64,000 nucleotides of DNA. Origin: Tulasnella sp. 424. Its lineage: Eukaryota; Basidiomycota; Agaricomycetes; Cantharellales; Tulasnellaceae. The number at the start of each line of letters is the position of its first letter. The first letter of the stretch is position 1. The stretch lies in NCBI GenBank assembly GCA_019633425.1, contig WSUB01000027.1:124001-188000 (forward strand), in the 5' to 3' direction. Below the pieces are notes generated by a model. That model did not search any database. It saw only the letters and a program-made list of their open reading frames with translations, and was not told the origin of the DNA. Below, piece after piece: positions 32,767-43,846 of this stretch. The position numbers and the translations under genes were made by a program.

Positions 32767-35427
32767 TTAGCTTGCAGCCGTAGCCCTGGAACGCGTCCTC
32801 AAGCCACTTCTGGCGGGCACATTCGCCGTCTTCGGGACGCGTGGTTTAACTTTCTTCTTTCCAACAGTCCTATTCGCCAAAGAGTTGTTTGCTGCTTGTT
32901 CTACAGGGGTCTCGGCAACGTCGGTACCGTCGAGATCGTCCACGACGTCCCCTTCGTGAAGAGAGGGATGCAAGTTAGCGCCGTGACCCTGTCGATTAAA
33001 CGAGAATTCTAAAGAGAACTTACTCATATCAAGCTCAATGCCGTCAATTTGGTTATTTCCACCAGTCTGGACACCGCCAATACTCCCAAAATGGTTAGGA
33101 TGGGGTTGGTAGTGCTCTGATTGGGCACGAGCCAAAGCTTCTCTTTCTTGCCGTTGTTGTTGCAGTTGCTGCGCCCGAGTAGCAGCATCGACGGCCATCT
33201 CAACAAGAGACATGCCTGCTTTGGCTGTGCTACTCATACCAGTGCCGTTAACCTCTGTTTGGGAATACCGGCTCGCCGGATCTGACCCTGAGACGGGAAG
33301 CGCCGGTCGTGGGAAGGTCCCCGCGCCAGTCGGGCCTGCTGCATTTGGTGCGATCGTGGTCGAAAATGAAGCCTGGCTGATGCCCCTCGGAGTGGTGTTT
33401 GTGTTGGAGCTCGATAAAGGAAATGAAGCAGGGAGCACACCCGACGCGGAAGATGCGGGGACCGAGTAACCATTCTCGGAAGGGTAAGTAAAGCTTGTTG
33501 TCCCCGTCATGAAGTCCGATGGATAAGGACTACCAGACGATGGGGCGAATGAATTGGGTGTTAGAGTATGACCCTGTTGATGTGCGACGCTACCGGGCGC
33601 TGTACTTGCGTTCTGTGGGGCCATTTGCAAGAAAGGCAAGAAGGTGGACGCTCCGGGTGGAACGACTGGTTCCGAAGGGTAAGCCGAGGAACCGAAGACG
33701 GAGTCGTAGATGGAAGAGGATTGTGCTGTCGGGTCTGGAATGGCGGTATTAATCGATACCGACTTGTCTGGGGCTGACGTGACAGTATGGGCGTCCGATT
33801 GGGTGAGGCGCGCTGTTTCGGGTAACAGTCGTTTCGACCGACCCGAAATTCTTTTCGCAGATTTGTTCGCAGACGAAGTACTTGGAGCGCGAACATCGTT
33901 CGAATTACGCTCTGCCGAATGAGGTTCCTCCACGGCTTCGCCGTCCACGTCATCCTGCCCTCCAGGGTCACTGGAACCGGTTGTAGAGAATGTAGTGGGT
34001 GCTTGAACGGGCTGCGGCACTCCGGCTGCCGCGTGAAGCTGACGAGTAAGGTCTAGAAGACTTGCGTGATCCTCTGCGGTATATGTGAGCTCCGATTGCT
34101 TTGCATTAGGGGCACCCTCAGACCCCATCGGCTCCGGACGTCCTTCGGTCCAAGTGGGGTCTAAATCTTGGGCCAGGGCTTCTACGTTTTTCGCTGCAGT
34201 CAAGCCACAATGTCCCTTCTCCTTATGTCGCCGGAGTGCATCCGGCCGTGCAAAAGGACGTCCGCTAAGGATACACTTAGTCTAGGACAGATCTGGACTA
34301 CTGCCAACGACACATACCAAAGGCAAGTGAAGTTTCGTGTTGCGGTGTGGGTCAGCTCGTGACGCTTACAGTCGTGTTCACGAACGAACGCTGCGGTACT
34401 AAAATAATCAAAGGATGTCATTATTATGCATCTAAATGTGCGGCAACGGGGTCGACGTCGCTACGGACAGCCCGGAGCACGAATGACCCGGGGGACGCCG
34501 CCCCTTTGAAATGATACGCACCATCCTTCGTGCGAGCAAGTAAACCGCCTTTTCCCAAGGTGCGTTTTAATGTGTGCGACGGCAGCATTTCTCCTTGGAA
34601 ACTTGGCATCGCACATCTTGCATTTGAACTTCTGATACGGCACCCGGCCAGGATGGGAGTTCGGAGGGGCGGATGGGTCAGGATCCTCAACTGGCGGCGG
34701 CGGCGGAAGTTCGATATACAGCTCATCAATCGAGCGGTTTTGCAATTCATCCTCATCGACTGCATTGGTTCGCCTGGGTCGCTTGTTTGGAGGTGGCCCA
34801 TCTGATGCCGAACCCTCCACATCGGCAGCCTGTTCAGGCAAAACAAGGAAAGGGCACAATTCGTAAGTGAATAGACATTCATAAGCCTTCAAATGAAAGG
34901 CTTACATCCGGTGGATCGTACGAAGCGGTGGACAACTGTGGAGGGGCATTCCCTGAGCCCTCCAACTCGGCTGGGACGGCAGACGACGGAGGAAGCGGAG
35001 GTACGGTGGGTGTTGAATACGAATTTTGACTGATATGAGGTGGATGAAGGTGGCCAGTACCGCCCGTTGGGGAATAAGGATTGTGATATGGAGGTGTTAG
35101 GAAGTAAGGCATGAAGTTAGGCGCAACCATTGGGTATGGCATGGGCATCACTGGGTAGCCATAGGTCGAAGGCATGAGGGGCTGGTGAACCGCTTGACCA
35201 TGGAACGACGCCGCCGACGTTGACTGGCCCAACGTCCGATTATCATGGTCGGCTTGGGCATGATCTCCACTAGGCGAGTCGCGGTACTCGTTGTGATCGT
35301 CTAGGACGTCGTCGTCTTCCTCGCTCTCCACTTGCTCGTCCTCATCGTCATGCGTGGCTAGTGAATGCGCGTTCAAGGACCTTTGACTCGCTGAAGCACT
35401 CTGAGGGTAGGATGTGGCGGACTGCAT
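32767..35427 (-). CDS. C2H2 zinc-finger transcription factor
   Basis: Long N-terminal disordered region (Ser-, Asp/Glu- and Pro/Tyr-rich), then a finger block. Finger 1 is FKCKMCDAKFPRRNAAVAHI + KTH. Finger 2 is FTCSHEGC, spliced to TAAFVREHDCKRHELTH. The third unit, after another intron, is FTCLC spliced to ILSGRPFARPDALRRHKEKG + H. Introns at about 34519-34396 and 34314-34274 interrupt fingers 2 and 3. The spacing of finger 3 is not canonical: a serine stands where the second cysteine is expected. A ~480-residue Ser/Thr/Pro/Gln-rich C-terminal region follows (TRAQQLQQQRQEREALARA), ending in a basic segment (KKKVKPRVPKTANVPARSGL). The layout resembles Swi5/Ace2-type factors, but the resemblance is not enough to give a name. 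Confidence 0.85.
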
Positions 35428-35936
35428 TTGTCTGGGCGCGTTTCTTGTTCACCTTTGTGGCAAATCCGTTGGGGGTTGTTGGTCCTGTGGCAACGCAGTC
35501 ACAACACGAACCGTGTGCCATAGGCGGTCTCTTGGATGCTAACCTCCCCGGCGACCCAGAGAGACCAGCTGTCTATTCTCCAAACGTTCCGTGCCAAATA
35601 TTCAGTCTCTGATCTTATAAACCAAATCAACGAAAGTACAGATGATGGGAATACGGCTCAGATTGCAAACTCGCTGCCTTCATCCAGCTCTTAGGCTAAA
35701 GACGTCTATCAGCGGCTTTTGCCTACGCCAAAACCTTCTGACGAGACATCCCAGCAGCTGTCGGGCTGTGCTGCTTGGTATCATCACAGCCAAAGAATTA
35801 ACGAAAAAAGCTACTAAGTTCTGAACAATCAAAGCAAAGGTCAGTTGCAATCAAAGGATGAGTGGTGAAACGGCAACCCATACCTAATCCTGAATAATAT
35901 ACCAAATCCCCCCAATCAAATCAAATTTAACAGAGT
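35428..35936. other. intergenic spacer
   Basis: No gene recognised. It includes the C2H2 gene's promoter and the 3' end of the ISC1-type gene. Confidence 0.5.
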
Positions 35937-37594
35937 CTAGCGGCGTGGCGAACTTGTCCGGGAATCAGTTGAGGACACCCTCTCTGAACGTTGAGCGCGT
36001 AACATCTCCATCTCCTCGATGGTATTAACGAGCATGTTGACTTCATAATTTCCGTGAATGAAGCTGAAGGGACGAATGTATTTATTAGTCATCACTCGCA
36101 GCAGATCGTACCCAGTTACTTACCCCGAGTACAACAATGTCGTCCCAGCCCAACCGAGGGCTACTGCGGCAAGTACCATGACCGGATTGAACGCTGGGCG
36201 AGGTTGCCATGCCGATCCTGCAACAAGACCCACTGCTACCAGAAGGCTGGCACCGAACCCGGTCAGCTCCATGGTTGCCTTCTTCCTTGCACGCCTGTAT
36301 GCGATTCCCAGAGCATTCAGCGCTGCGGACAGGCTGTGCGACGAAAGTTCTGTTGCGCAGAAATCCTCAAGTGGGATAGCCGATGCTGAGCGGAGAGAAG
36401 GAGTTGGGGCCTCCAAACCTGTAGTAACTCCGAACCCATCGATCGTTGGAGGAGGGGATCTTGCAACGGAGCGCGAATGCCGGACTTCGAGAATCGCTTC
36501 AAGCCCAAAGTGGTCCGAGTATGAGAAAGATTGGCCTGGAACCAGTCCAGTAAGGACAACTTCGGACTTCTTGCAAAGGAGTTCCCAGGACGGCGACGAG
36601 GATGACGTTGACCGCCCAGACGATGCTGGAGGAGTTTGGGGCTGTCGGTAGAAGACGTAGTCGAGGCGCTTGCCCTGGAACCTCTTTGCGACGTCGCTGA
36701 GCGGTTTTCCGGCAGAGTAAGTATTCAAGGGCGAGTCGCAGGTGATTCCATAGTCTCGGACGGCGAGTTGAGGGCTGAATACCGTCTCAGTGGGAAACAG
36801 TGAGGAGTCGTGTGACGCCATCCAGGCATCGACGAGGCCACCGTGCGAGCGGACAATAGTGATGGGTAAAGAATTTGGAATGGAGTTGAAGTCTCCAGCC
36901 TGAGAGTCCCGTTGAGCTTTGGCCACTTTGCTTAATATGGAAATACTTACCGCGATGACATATCGACCCCGCCTCGCTGAGGCCCGGATCAGATTCCCGA
37001 ATTGCCATGCGCCGACAATGCGGTGGGCACGATTTGCTTCCTCGCCATCGTCTCCTCCTCTTGCGTACATCTGAGGAGGTGGAGGTGGTCAGCACTTCGG
37101 GTCCCGGACTCTCTATACGGGAAGGACAAACATGGGTATTGAAGACCTCAGTTTCCCCGAGCAAGGGGTGCTCCACCACGGCGCTGACGATAGACTTTCC
37201 AACAAAGAAGTCTCCACCAGCGACATCCAAGGGTGAGCCGTTGAGCGAGTAAGGGCGTATGGAGGTCTCGACAATCGGGAACTTGGTCAGGATTGCCAGT
37301 CCACTACCCAGGGCGCCGCTGAAAAAGAACTTGGCGTTGGGCAGCGTTTTGCTGACGCGGCTTCGAATATACTGAAAATCTGCATGGACCCAGAGCTCTT
37401 GTAGACAGACTATGTCATAGTCTGAGGCCGACAAGACCTCGGCGATCGCTTGAATGCGTGGTTGACGATCCTTCGAGACGTACTTGAGACCCCTGACAAA
37501 GATGCATGTTAGTTGGTTCAGAAGGCCACAATCTTTGCAAAACTTGCCAACAGTTCAGGCTAAGGACCTTGATCTGAGAGCTTGAGTGGGACAT
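35937..37594 (-). CDS. ISC1: inositol phosphosphingolipid phospholipase C / neutral sphingomyelinase
   Basis: Mg-dependent endonuclease/exonuclease/phosphatase-fold enzyme that cleaves complex sphingolipids to ceramide. The start MSHSSSQIKVLSLNCW (37594) splices to GLKYVSKDRQPRIQAIAEVL. YDIVCLQELWV carries the catalytic Glu/metal-ligand motif. LGSGLAILTKFPIVET, VFNTHMYARGG, VIAAGDFNSIPNS (after splicing) and FSYSDHFGLEAIL (the C-terminal SDH motif) are all present. The C-terminal part has two hydrophobic segments (FGASLLVAVGLVAGSAW and VMVLAAVALGWAGTTLLYSG), as in yeast Isc1 and mammalian nSMase2-like membrane anchors. A last small exon ends RTSSPRR, with the stop at 35937-35939. Likely ER or mitochondrial membrane. 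Divergently arranged with the bromodomain gene. Confidence 0.92.
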
Positions 37595-38173
37595 GGGCGG
37601 TGAGGAAAGGGATGAGAGCGTACGTATGAGGGATCACGATCCAAGCCGAACAAGGCAGCCCGAAACGAAACACGATGCGTCGACAAACACGGGGTACGGC
37701 CCGTATCAGACCGGTGACGAGGTCACGGTGTTTCTGTCCAGAAAATGCCAGCGGATGGGTGCCATGGTATAACTCGAGTTTTTGTTTCTAGAGTAGTTAT
37801 TACATATTGGCGAAGCCTAAGAAATTAGCCCTAACTCGAAAGAGAGCTGAATTGAGATTTGGCCGGCGATACCAAAAAGAGCTCTGTTCCACCGCAAAAA
37901 TTACAAGCAGAACACCCCTCAAACCCTCATATGCACTGCTTCAAGAACTTTTTTGTCGAGATGGGCTTTATATGAGGAGATGGAACGGCGCATTCAGTGC
38001 TCTCCGCCATTCTGGAGGTTGCTGACGTAAGACGCGTACGAACAAAGCGTGCCAAGCGAACAAAGACTCGGAGACTTTTCCAACCGAATCAACAGGTGAT
38101 TTGCACGCAAGTCCACCACACGGCCCTCTACTAGTACACCACACGGGCGAAAACGGTGCCCAAACTCTATAAA
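37595..38173. promoter_or_regulatory. shared divergent promoter region (ISC1-type / BET gene)
   Basis: A 579-bp spacer between two divergently transcribed genes with no coding feature of its own. It must hold both promoters. A TATA-like ctctataaaatg overlaps the BET start codon. Confidence 0.5.
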
Positions 38174-40025
38174 ATGAGTTCATACAACTCCCAAGGCCAA
38201 GGGTCAAGCTCAGGTGGGCCAGTCAGTAAACCACTTCCTACGCCACCTCAGCCAACAAAGACTGATTGCCCCCGTCTTTTTCTATCACATAGTCCTCGGG
38301 ATGGCCATCAATGCAATACAAATTTGCTTGTAACACTATGCGAACCTTGAAGAAGCACAAAAATGCTGCCCCGTTCTTGGTTCCGGTCGACCCAGTGGCT
38401 CTCGGAATACCTCACTATCCCGAAATCGTCAAACGGCCTATGGACTTTGCAACAATCGAGAGGAAATTATTCGCAACTGGGTTAGACGAGGGCACGGGAA
38501 CAAAGCCCTATCGAAACGCCGACGAATGGATAGCCGACGTCCACCAAGTTTTCCAAAATTCTTATCTTTTCAACGGCGACATCCACCCAATCAGCAAAAT
38601 GGCTCAAACTGTCGAAGCGACATTTAACAAGCTGCTTAAGAAAATGCCGTCCGCAGATGACACCGGACCTTTAGTAAGGAGACGGCTGCTTTTGGCCAAA
38701 ATGTGTCGAAGGCATCTCGCACGGAGCTAACTGTCAAACTCACCTCCGACCAGGCCGCCAATTCACCTGATGACGATGGCTCTCAAGCGCCAACACCCGC
38801 TCTACGCAACAACGCATCCCTTCCTCCCGACTCTAGTTCAGCATCCGCAGACCATCTCGCCCAACAGCAGCTTCGTTATTGCGGGAAGATCCTTGATCAC
38901 CTCTGGAAGCCCGAGTTCGCCAACTTTGCATGGTTCTTCTATAACCCCGTCTCTGAAAAGGACATACCCGGATACCACAAAGTCATCGAAAACCCCATGA
39001 GCATGGCAGTCATGCGGGAAAAACTCAATTCGGGAAAATATCCTGATCCGCAAGCGTTCCGAGCCGACTTCGACCAAATTATTTGGAACTGCAACAAGTT
39101 TAATCCAGTTGGGAGTGTAGCTCAGGCCTGTGCCAAGCAGTTGAAGGATATATTTGAGAAGAAGTGGAAGACGATGCCGAAGGGGTCGAAGGGTACGACG
39201 AACACCAGCGCGAAAAGCCTGAAGATTTCTCGACCGAGTCTTGAGCCTCGCAAATCGATAGGTCAGCTTACATTACCGCCCCATTACATTATACTGACTT
39301 GCTTGATTGGTGACGAAAGATCGTTTCTCGCGAGAGGGTTCTGCGACACAGCGAGAATCAGTTGTAGCCTCGTCCCCCGTAGAAGCCGCTTCCGTCAGCT
39401 CTTCTACTCCAGCGACTCCAGCCGTTCCAACGAGCAGCAAGCCTTTACCCTCTCTCCTTCCATCCGTACTGCTACCACCTTCACCTAAACCACGTCCGCC
39501 GCCATTAGCGATTCCAGCTCCGCCCCGCCCCGCGCTTCCAGTTCCGCCACGCCCAGCGCTTCCAGTTCCGCCCCGCCCCGCACTTCCTGCTCCGCCACAG
39601 CCGTCTTCAGCGCAGAAGCGGAAGAGTAGTGCAGTCGAACTAGAAGAGGCGCGAGAGAGAACCGAACGACATCTCACACCTCAAGAACAGCACCGACTCT
39701 CCAGAGCTATCCACAAGCTCAGCGGTCCCCAACTTGAACGTGCCGTCGAGATGATTCAGTCAGGTGTGGGCGATACGCCGTTGTGTGAAAACCAGGTAAG
39801 TCATCTGCTGTCTTGACGCCTCCTAAGCCAGCTTTCGAACCCGTCGTTCGTTACATCTAGGCCGGCGATATGGAGTTCGAAGTGTCTCGAATGCCTGCCA
39901 TGCTAGTCCGGACGCTCTACGTCACTTTTGTCGGACCTCTTGACGGCCCTACGTCAAACAAGCGACCTCGACGGGTAACTGCATCGAATGGAGCAACGTA
40001 CACCTCCGACCAATCCGACGGATGA
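38174..40025 (+). CDS. BDF1: BET-family double-bromodomain protein
   Basis: Acetyl-histone-binding chromatin protein associated with TFIID. The start ATG at 38174 is followed by a Ser/Gly-rich leader. After an intron ending near 38288, the first bromodomain reads FLVPVDPVALGIPHYPEIVK, RPMDFATIERKL and VFQNSYLFNGDIHPISKMAQ (the acetyl-lysine Asn region is YLFNG). The second bromodomain (about 38870-39170) has WFFYNPVSEKDIPGYHKVIE, NPMSMAVMREKL and WNCNKFNPVGSVAQACAKQL. A proline-rich 8-residue repeat leads into the NET domain (HLTPQEQHRLSRAIHKLSGP), completed by MEFEVSRMPAMLVRTLYVTF after the last intron. The stop is TGA at 40023-40025. Domain order is exactly that of fungal Bdf1/Brd proteins; the number of paralogues in this genome is unknown. 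Confidence 0.92.
39520..39603 (+). repeat. 24-bp coding minisatellite (PPRPALPV repeat)
   Basis: Three tandem 24-bp units with small differences encode PPRPALPV, PPRPALPV, PPRPALPA, followed by PPQP. They lie in the linker between bromodomain 2 and the NET domain of the BET protein. The opposite strand also reads open across this GC-rich repeat, which is a shadow. Confidence 0.9.
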
Positions 40026-40331
40026 GGAAGCTACTTTAGGTTGCTGGGATTGACAGCTGGGCGCTTTATACTTTTCTTTTTTTACATATTTCTTGCTCTG
40101 TTCGTTTCCTCTTCGGGTGCTGGTGCGGGCGCTCCTGCCTGACAAGGTTTGTCTCGCTGCATTGAATACGCATATATTACTTCACACATTACGTTTCCTC
40201 TATATTATTTGAGCTATATGTCTACTTAGTGCACTTCATTTTTATCCTCAATCAGCGAGCCACCGATACCACGCCCGAGAAAGCCCCACTGACCCCAAAT
40301 CGAACTCGAACCTACCGCCACAAGCTCACAC
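40026..40331. other. convergent intergenic spacer
   Basis: No gene; holds the 3' ends of the BET gene and the unknown gene on the other strand. Confidence 0.5.
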
Positions 40332-41923
40332 TCAATCGGGCATAAACCACGTCTTCAGGTACTCCGCGAAATCAGCCTCGGCTTCCGTTTCCTCCCGTAA
40401 GTTCCCGGGGGTGATTGTCTGGCCAGGGTATGGAGGAGGAGTCGATAGTGGATTTCCGAGTTCTACCGTTTCGCTAGAGGATGGATCTATTGGCGGTTCA
40501 CCCAAAATAAGGCTCATGATCTGGTCAAATGTCAGGAGCTGGGAAGGATCCAAACTGGTTGGTCCGTCCGATTTCTGCGTGCCTTCGACTAGGGAGGAGG
40601 AAGAGGATCCGTGTAGCCATTTGTCGGGTTGCAAGTTGGGGACTGCACCCTCTTCATACATCGCCGGATGGTTCAGGAACCCGTATCCCTCGTTACCTCG
40701 CTGAAAGTCGGGCATTGTAAGGGAGGGATCGTCGAACCTAGAAAGCTCGTCCAATGGAATATCCATCCCAAGACCCAAGGCGGATGCAGGGTCCTGCAGC
40801 ATCGATATCTGCTGCAAAGTTGGTGCCGTGCAGGGTAGACTCGGGGATCCAGGGTGAGATTCCACCACCCTATCGAAGTCGGGAGTCAATGCTTCGTTCC
40901 ATTCTTTATATTGGTCAAGTCGTGAGATCGGTGAGGTTTCCGGAAAGAGCGAGAAAATGCTCGGCGAAGCCGCAGGAGTCGCATTATGTTCAGCTACTGT
41001 CGTTGAAGTCAACGCCGGTGAGAGCAGTGGCAGCTGCAACAATTTCCCCTTTACGGCAGATCGAGTGTCGGTGAAAGAAGGAGAAGAGCAGAGGGTGCGT
41101 GTCGCGTCTGTCCAAGGACTGGAGAAAACGGGTGTCGGCGCTAAGCTGTGCGCATTGTGGACGGTACCCAGCAATGACTGTGGAAGGTCTGTATCTGCTT
41201 CTATCTGTGAGGAAGGTGATGGAGTGTCGATCGTTACAAACGGCCCCTGCACTATATCGTTGTGCGCGTCGACTGGCGAGATATCTTGGGCTGGGCTGCG
41301 ATTAGGTCGAACCGATTTTGGATATGGCTGAGAAGTGTAGTACTCCCGAATCAGCTCTGGACAAAGGTTACGTGTCGAATCAACGATGGCTCTATTTCGT
41401 TGTGCCCTGTCTGATGACCTGCATCCTCTTGAGGTTGGATCTAATCTCCATACAGGCAGGCACCTTGGAACTCTTGGCTCGAGTTTGAACCGATGGTAAT
41501 TTGACAAGGTGCTTGCGATTGTCCTCCTTTGTGTGGCGCAGCGAAGGGATCAGATATCTTTTAGCCAGCCGCGATTCTAGACACTCACTTGAGCTGTTTG
41601 ACATGATCATCCGTAGGTTTATCGTCGTAGAACTCATCTATGACTGCCTTGGTGATTTGAGGATTGGTCCCCATCCCTTGAAGCACGAATTCCAGTACAA
41701 ATGTTATCTTGTCTCCGGTCGAGACACAAGCCTTCTTCCTTATCCTACGAATCTGGTCCATAACTTGATCTACGCTGCAGCCGCTTTCTCTTAGGACATC
41801 GCTATGCGCGACCACAACAGACCTGGCATCTGGAGCGGTCGCAGCGGATAAGATAAGTTGAGGAAGCCTCCCGGATTTGACGCCACTATCCGAAGGGGTC
41901 GCTTGAGGGAGATGGTTCATCAT
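40332..41923 (-). CDS. hypothetical protein, no family recognised
   Basis: Two-exon gene of roughly 510 residues. Exon 1 starts at ATG 41923 in a good context (actcaccATGATG) and gives an all-helical-looking segment (QVMDQIRRIRKKACVSTGDK, ITKAVIDEFYDDKPTDDHVK). The splice QLK-TIASTLSNYHRFKLEP keeps the frame (donor GTGAGT at about 41584, acceptor before 41520). Exon 2 has a basic, Cys-containing piece (VPRCLPVWRLDPTSRGCRSS). A long Ser/Thr/Pro-rich acidic region follows with LDQYKEWNEALTPDFDRV and ends AEADFAEYLKTWFMPD. The helical, then basic, then acidic disordered arrangement would suit a transcription regulator, but no DNA-binding motif could be identified. No function is claimed. Confidence 0.6.
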
Positions 41924-42749
41924 GGTGAGTATCTGCTTATAAGACGGAGAAGACGAGTTGTAAGAGACGAGGAAGAGGGTTCGCGAGGTAAGTCGATGAC
42001 GGTTTGTCCGAAGAGCGTATAAATGGGATAGGTCGTCATAGCCTCCCCTGTGATGTTATCGGATTTCGGTTGCGGGCATGGTGAAAAGAAAGGGACGAGG
42101 TGCCGATCGCGACGATGTCGACAGACCCACATTCGGAGCTCGGATAGTTCTGCAGCGAATCCGGAAAGGACAAAAGAATCCCCCCCACCCCTAAAGCGAG
42201 GGCCCCATGATTTCAAGAGAACATTCGGCGTTCCAAATGGGATAAACTAGCACCCGTCGGGCAGGAATGGCGACGACGCAGACAGATGAGCACCCACCGC
42301 TTTAGCCCAGTATAATGGAGGCAGAGAAAGTCTAAATCATGAGAGGGTTCCGTTAATTATAATCCAAAGAGCAATTAATGGTACTGTCGATTCAAGACCC
42401 TTGAGGACAATGTCGTGTTGAGGCCCAACGCCACGGCTGTGGTAGTACACATCGAGGTTGTTGAAAAGTTTATCGACTTCAACACACTCGCACCCCCTGA
42501 CTTCGACCCTCACCGTCATACGCTCAATTATCTCAGAAGTTTCCTCCGCAAGCTTAATTCCAGGTTCTGGTTAATTCCCGCTCAACCGCAGCACTCCGCC
42601 GTTGGTCGGACTTGGGGAACAGCATATCGATGGACGCTGGTGGGCTTACGATACAATAAACGGAAAAGCTTCATATGAATGAATGGCGTACACGTGAATA
42701 AAAGCAAATGCAAAAGCAGAAGAATGCCCAGGAGAATGCAACGTCAGAT
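41924..42749. other. intergenic region, nothing firm
   Basis: Contains short open frames only. One plus-strand frame at 42415-42678 (VEKFIDFNTLAPPDFDPHRH) reads protein-like but has no support from neighbours or splice sites. Confidence 0.45.
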
Positions 42750-43333
42750 TCATGCAGCCTTGAGGACAAAGTTGCGGTGACGAGGGAAGTGGATATCCTT
42801 CTTATGCTGCTTCAGGGTCTTGGCGTTCTGCTCCTTCTGTTGTGGAGGATAAGCCCGTGTCAGAGTGTCAAACGAGGAGAGAGCGTATAGCAAGGACTTC
42901 GAACCTGCGATAGCCGTCGTCGGATGGCACGGGTCTTTTTCGGCCTGAGGTCCAATGGCTTGTACTTCGAACCCTTGTAATGTTCACGGATTGCCTGCCG
43001 GGTCTTCTGGTTCATGATGGTGAGGATGCGGGCGATGTTCTTCCGGACAACAGAGCTACAGAGCGCCATAAGCATTTTTAATCCCAACGTTCCCCGTCAG
43101 GCGCCTACTCACATCCGGCTGAGCTTTCCTGCTGAGGCATTGGTAACCTTATGCACTCTAAGGTCTACAAGCTCCCTCTTGAGCTCCTCCAGGCTCTTCA
43201 AGAGATCTGCCTTGTTCCTGGTAAGGGGGACGAGATAGGTCAGGCCAAGTCCAGATTGGAATGACGGTTGCCTGTCAAATATTCACTTGGATCGCAGCTC
43301 ATTCGAACGATGCTTCGGGGGTCCTCCGGCCAT
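42750..43333 (-). CDS. RPL35: 60S ribosomal protein L35 (uL29)
   Basis: Large-subunit protein at the polypeptide exit tunnel. Four exons join exactly: 43333-43287 ([16 protein letters not shown]), 43217-43113 ([20 protein letters not shown]...[15 protein letters not shown]), 43055-42905 ([20 protein letters not shown]...[19 protein letters not shown]) and 42836-42750 ([20 protein letters not shown]). This gives 129 residues, close to the usual length of about 120-125. The short N-terminal leader [10 protein letters not shown] differs from the MAxxKA start common in other eukaryotes. The last intron uses a clear branch-like ctctgac before caacag. Confidence 0.95.
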
Positions 43334-43846
43334 TTTTGAGAGTCTGTTGCGTGGATTATATGTTGGTAAAGACCTGACGGTATGGAATACAGCAGCAAGA
43401 CGGCTGACCTTGACGTTTAGTGCGAGTTGGCTAGAGCGGGCGATGTGGAGGGAAATTCGTCCAAAGTCCGTGCGTCGGAAGCTTACATCAGCGCGCCAAC
43501 CCCAATGGAGGCAATCTCTTTCGCCCTTTACCTTAAAAGCAACCAGGACCGAACCTACGACTCTGGTTTATCAGCGGCGGTATTAAAGTCACCCCGGGCG
43601 ATCTCGAGGTCCCCCTTCCCTTCCGCCTGTCGGGCCGGACTGCCCTTGGGACCACGTCGATGGTTATTCATACCAACTGCTCTGAGATGCAATTAGAAGA
43701 GGTATTTACAGTACTATTCTGTTCAGTCCTTTGGGGAAGGGGAGAAGGCTTATATATATACAAGCAGCTACGAGCGTTTCATACAAGATCTAGAATTACA
43801 GAGGAGAGCCGCCGCTGCAGACGTGATCATAAACAAACATTTTCCT
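43334..43846. other. intergenic spacer, ribosomal-protein promoter
   Basis: No gene supported; spacer between two minus-strand genes. It holds the L35 promoter and the 3' end of the WOPR gene. Confidence 0.5.

Noticed and set aside
39273..39677. Gly/Ala/Arg-rich 134-residue minus-strand open frame with repeats
   Set aside because: It is the antisense shadow of the proline-rich minisatellite in the BET gene; the plus-strand reading has the bromodomain and NET context.
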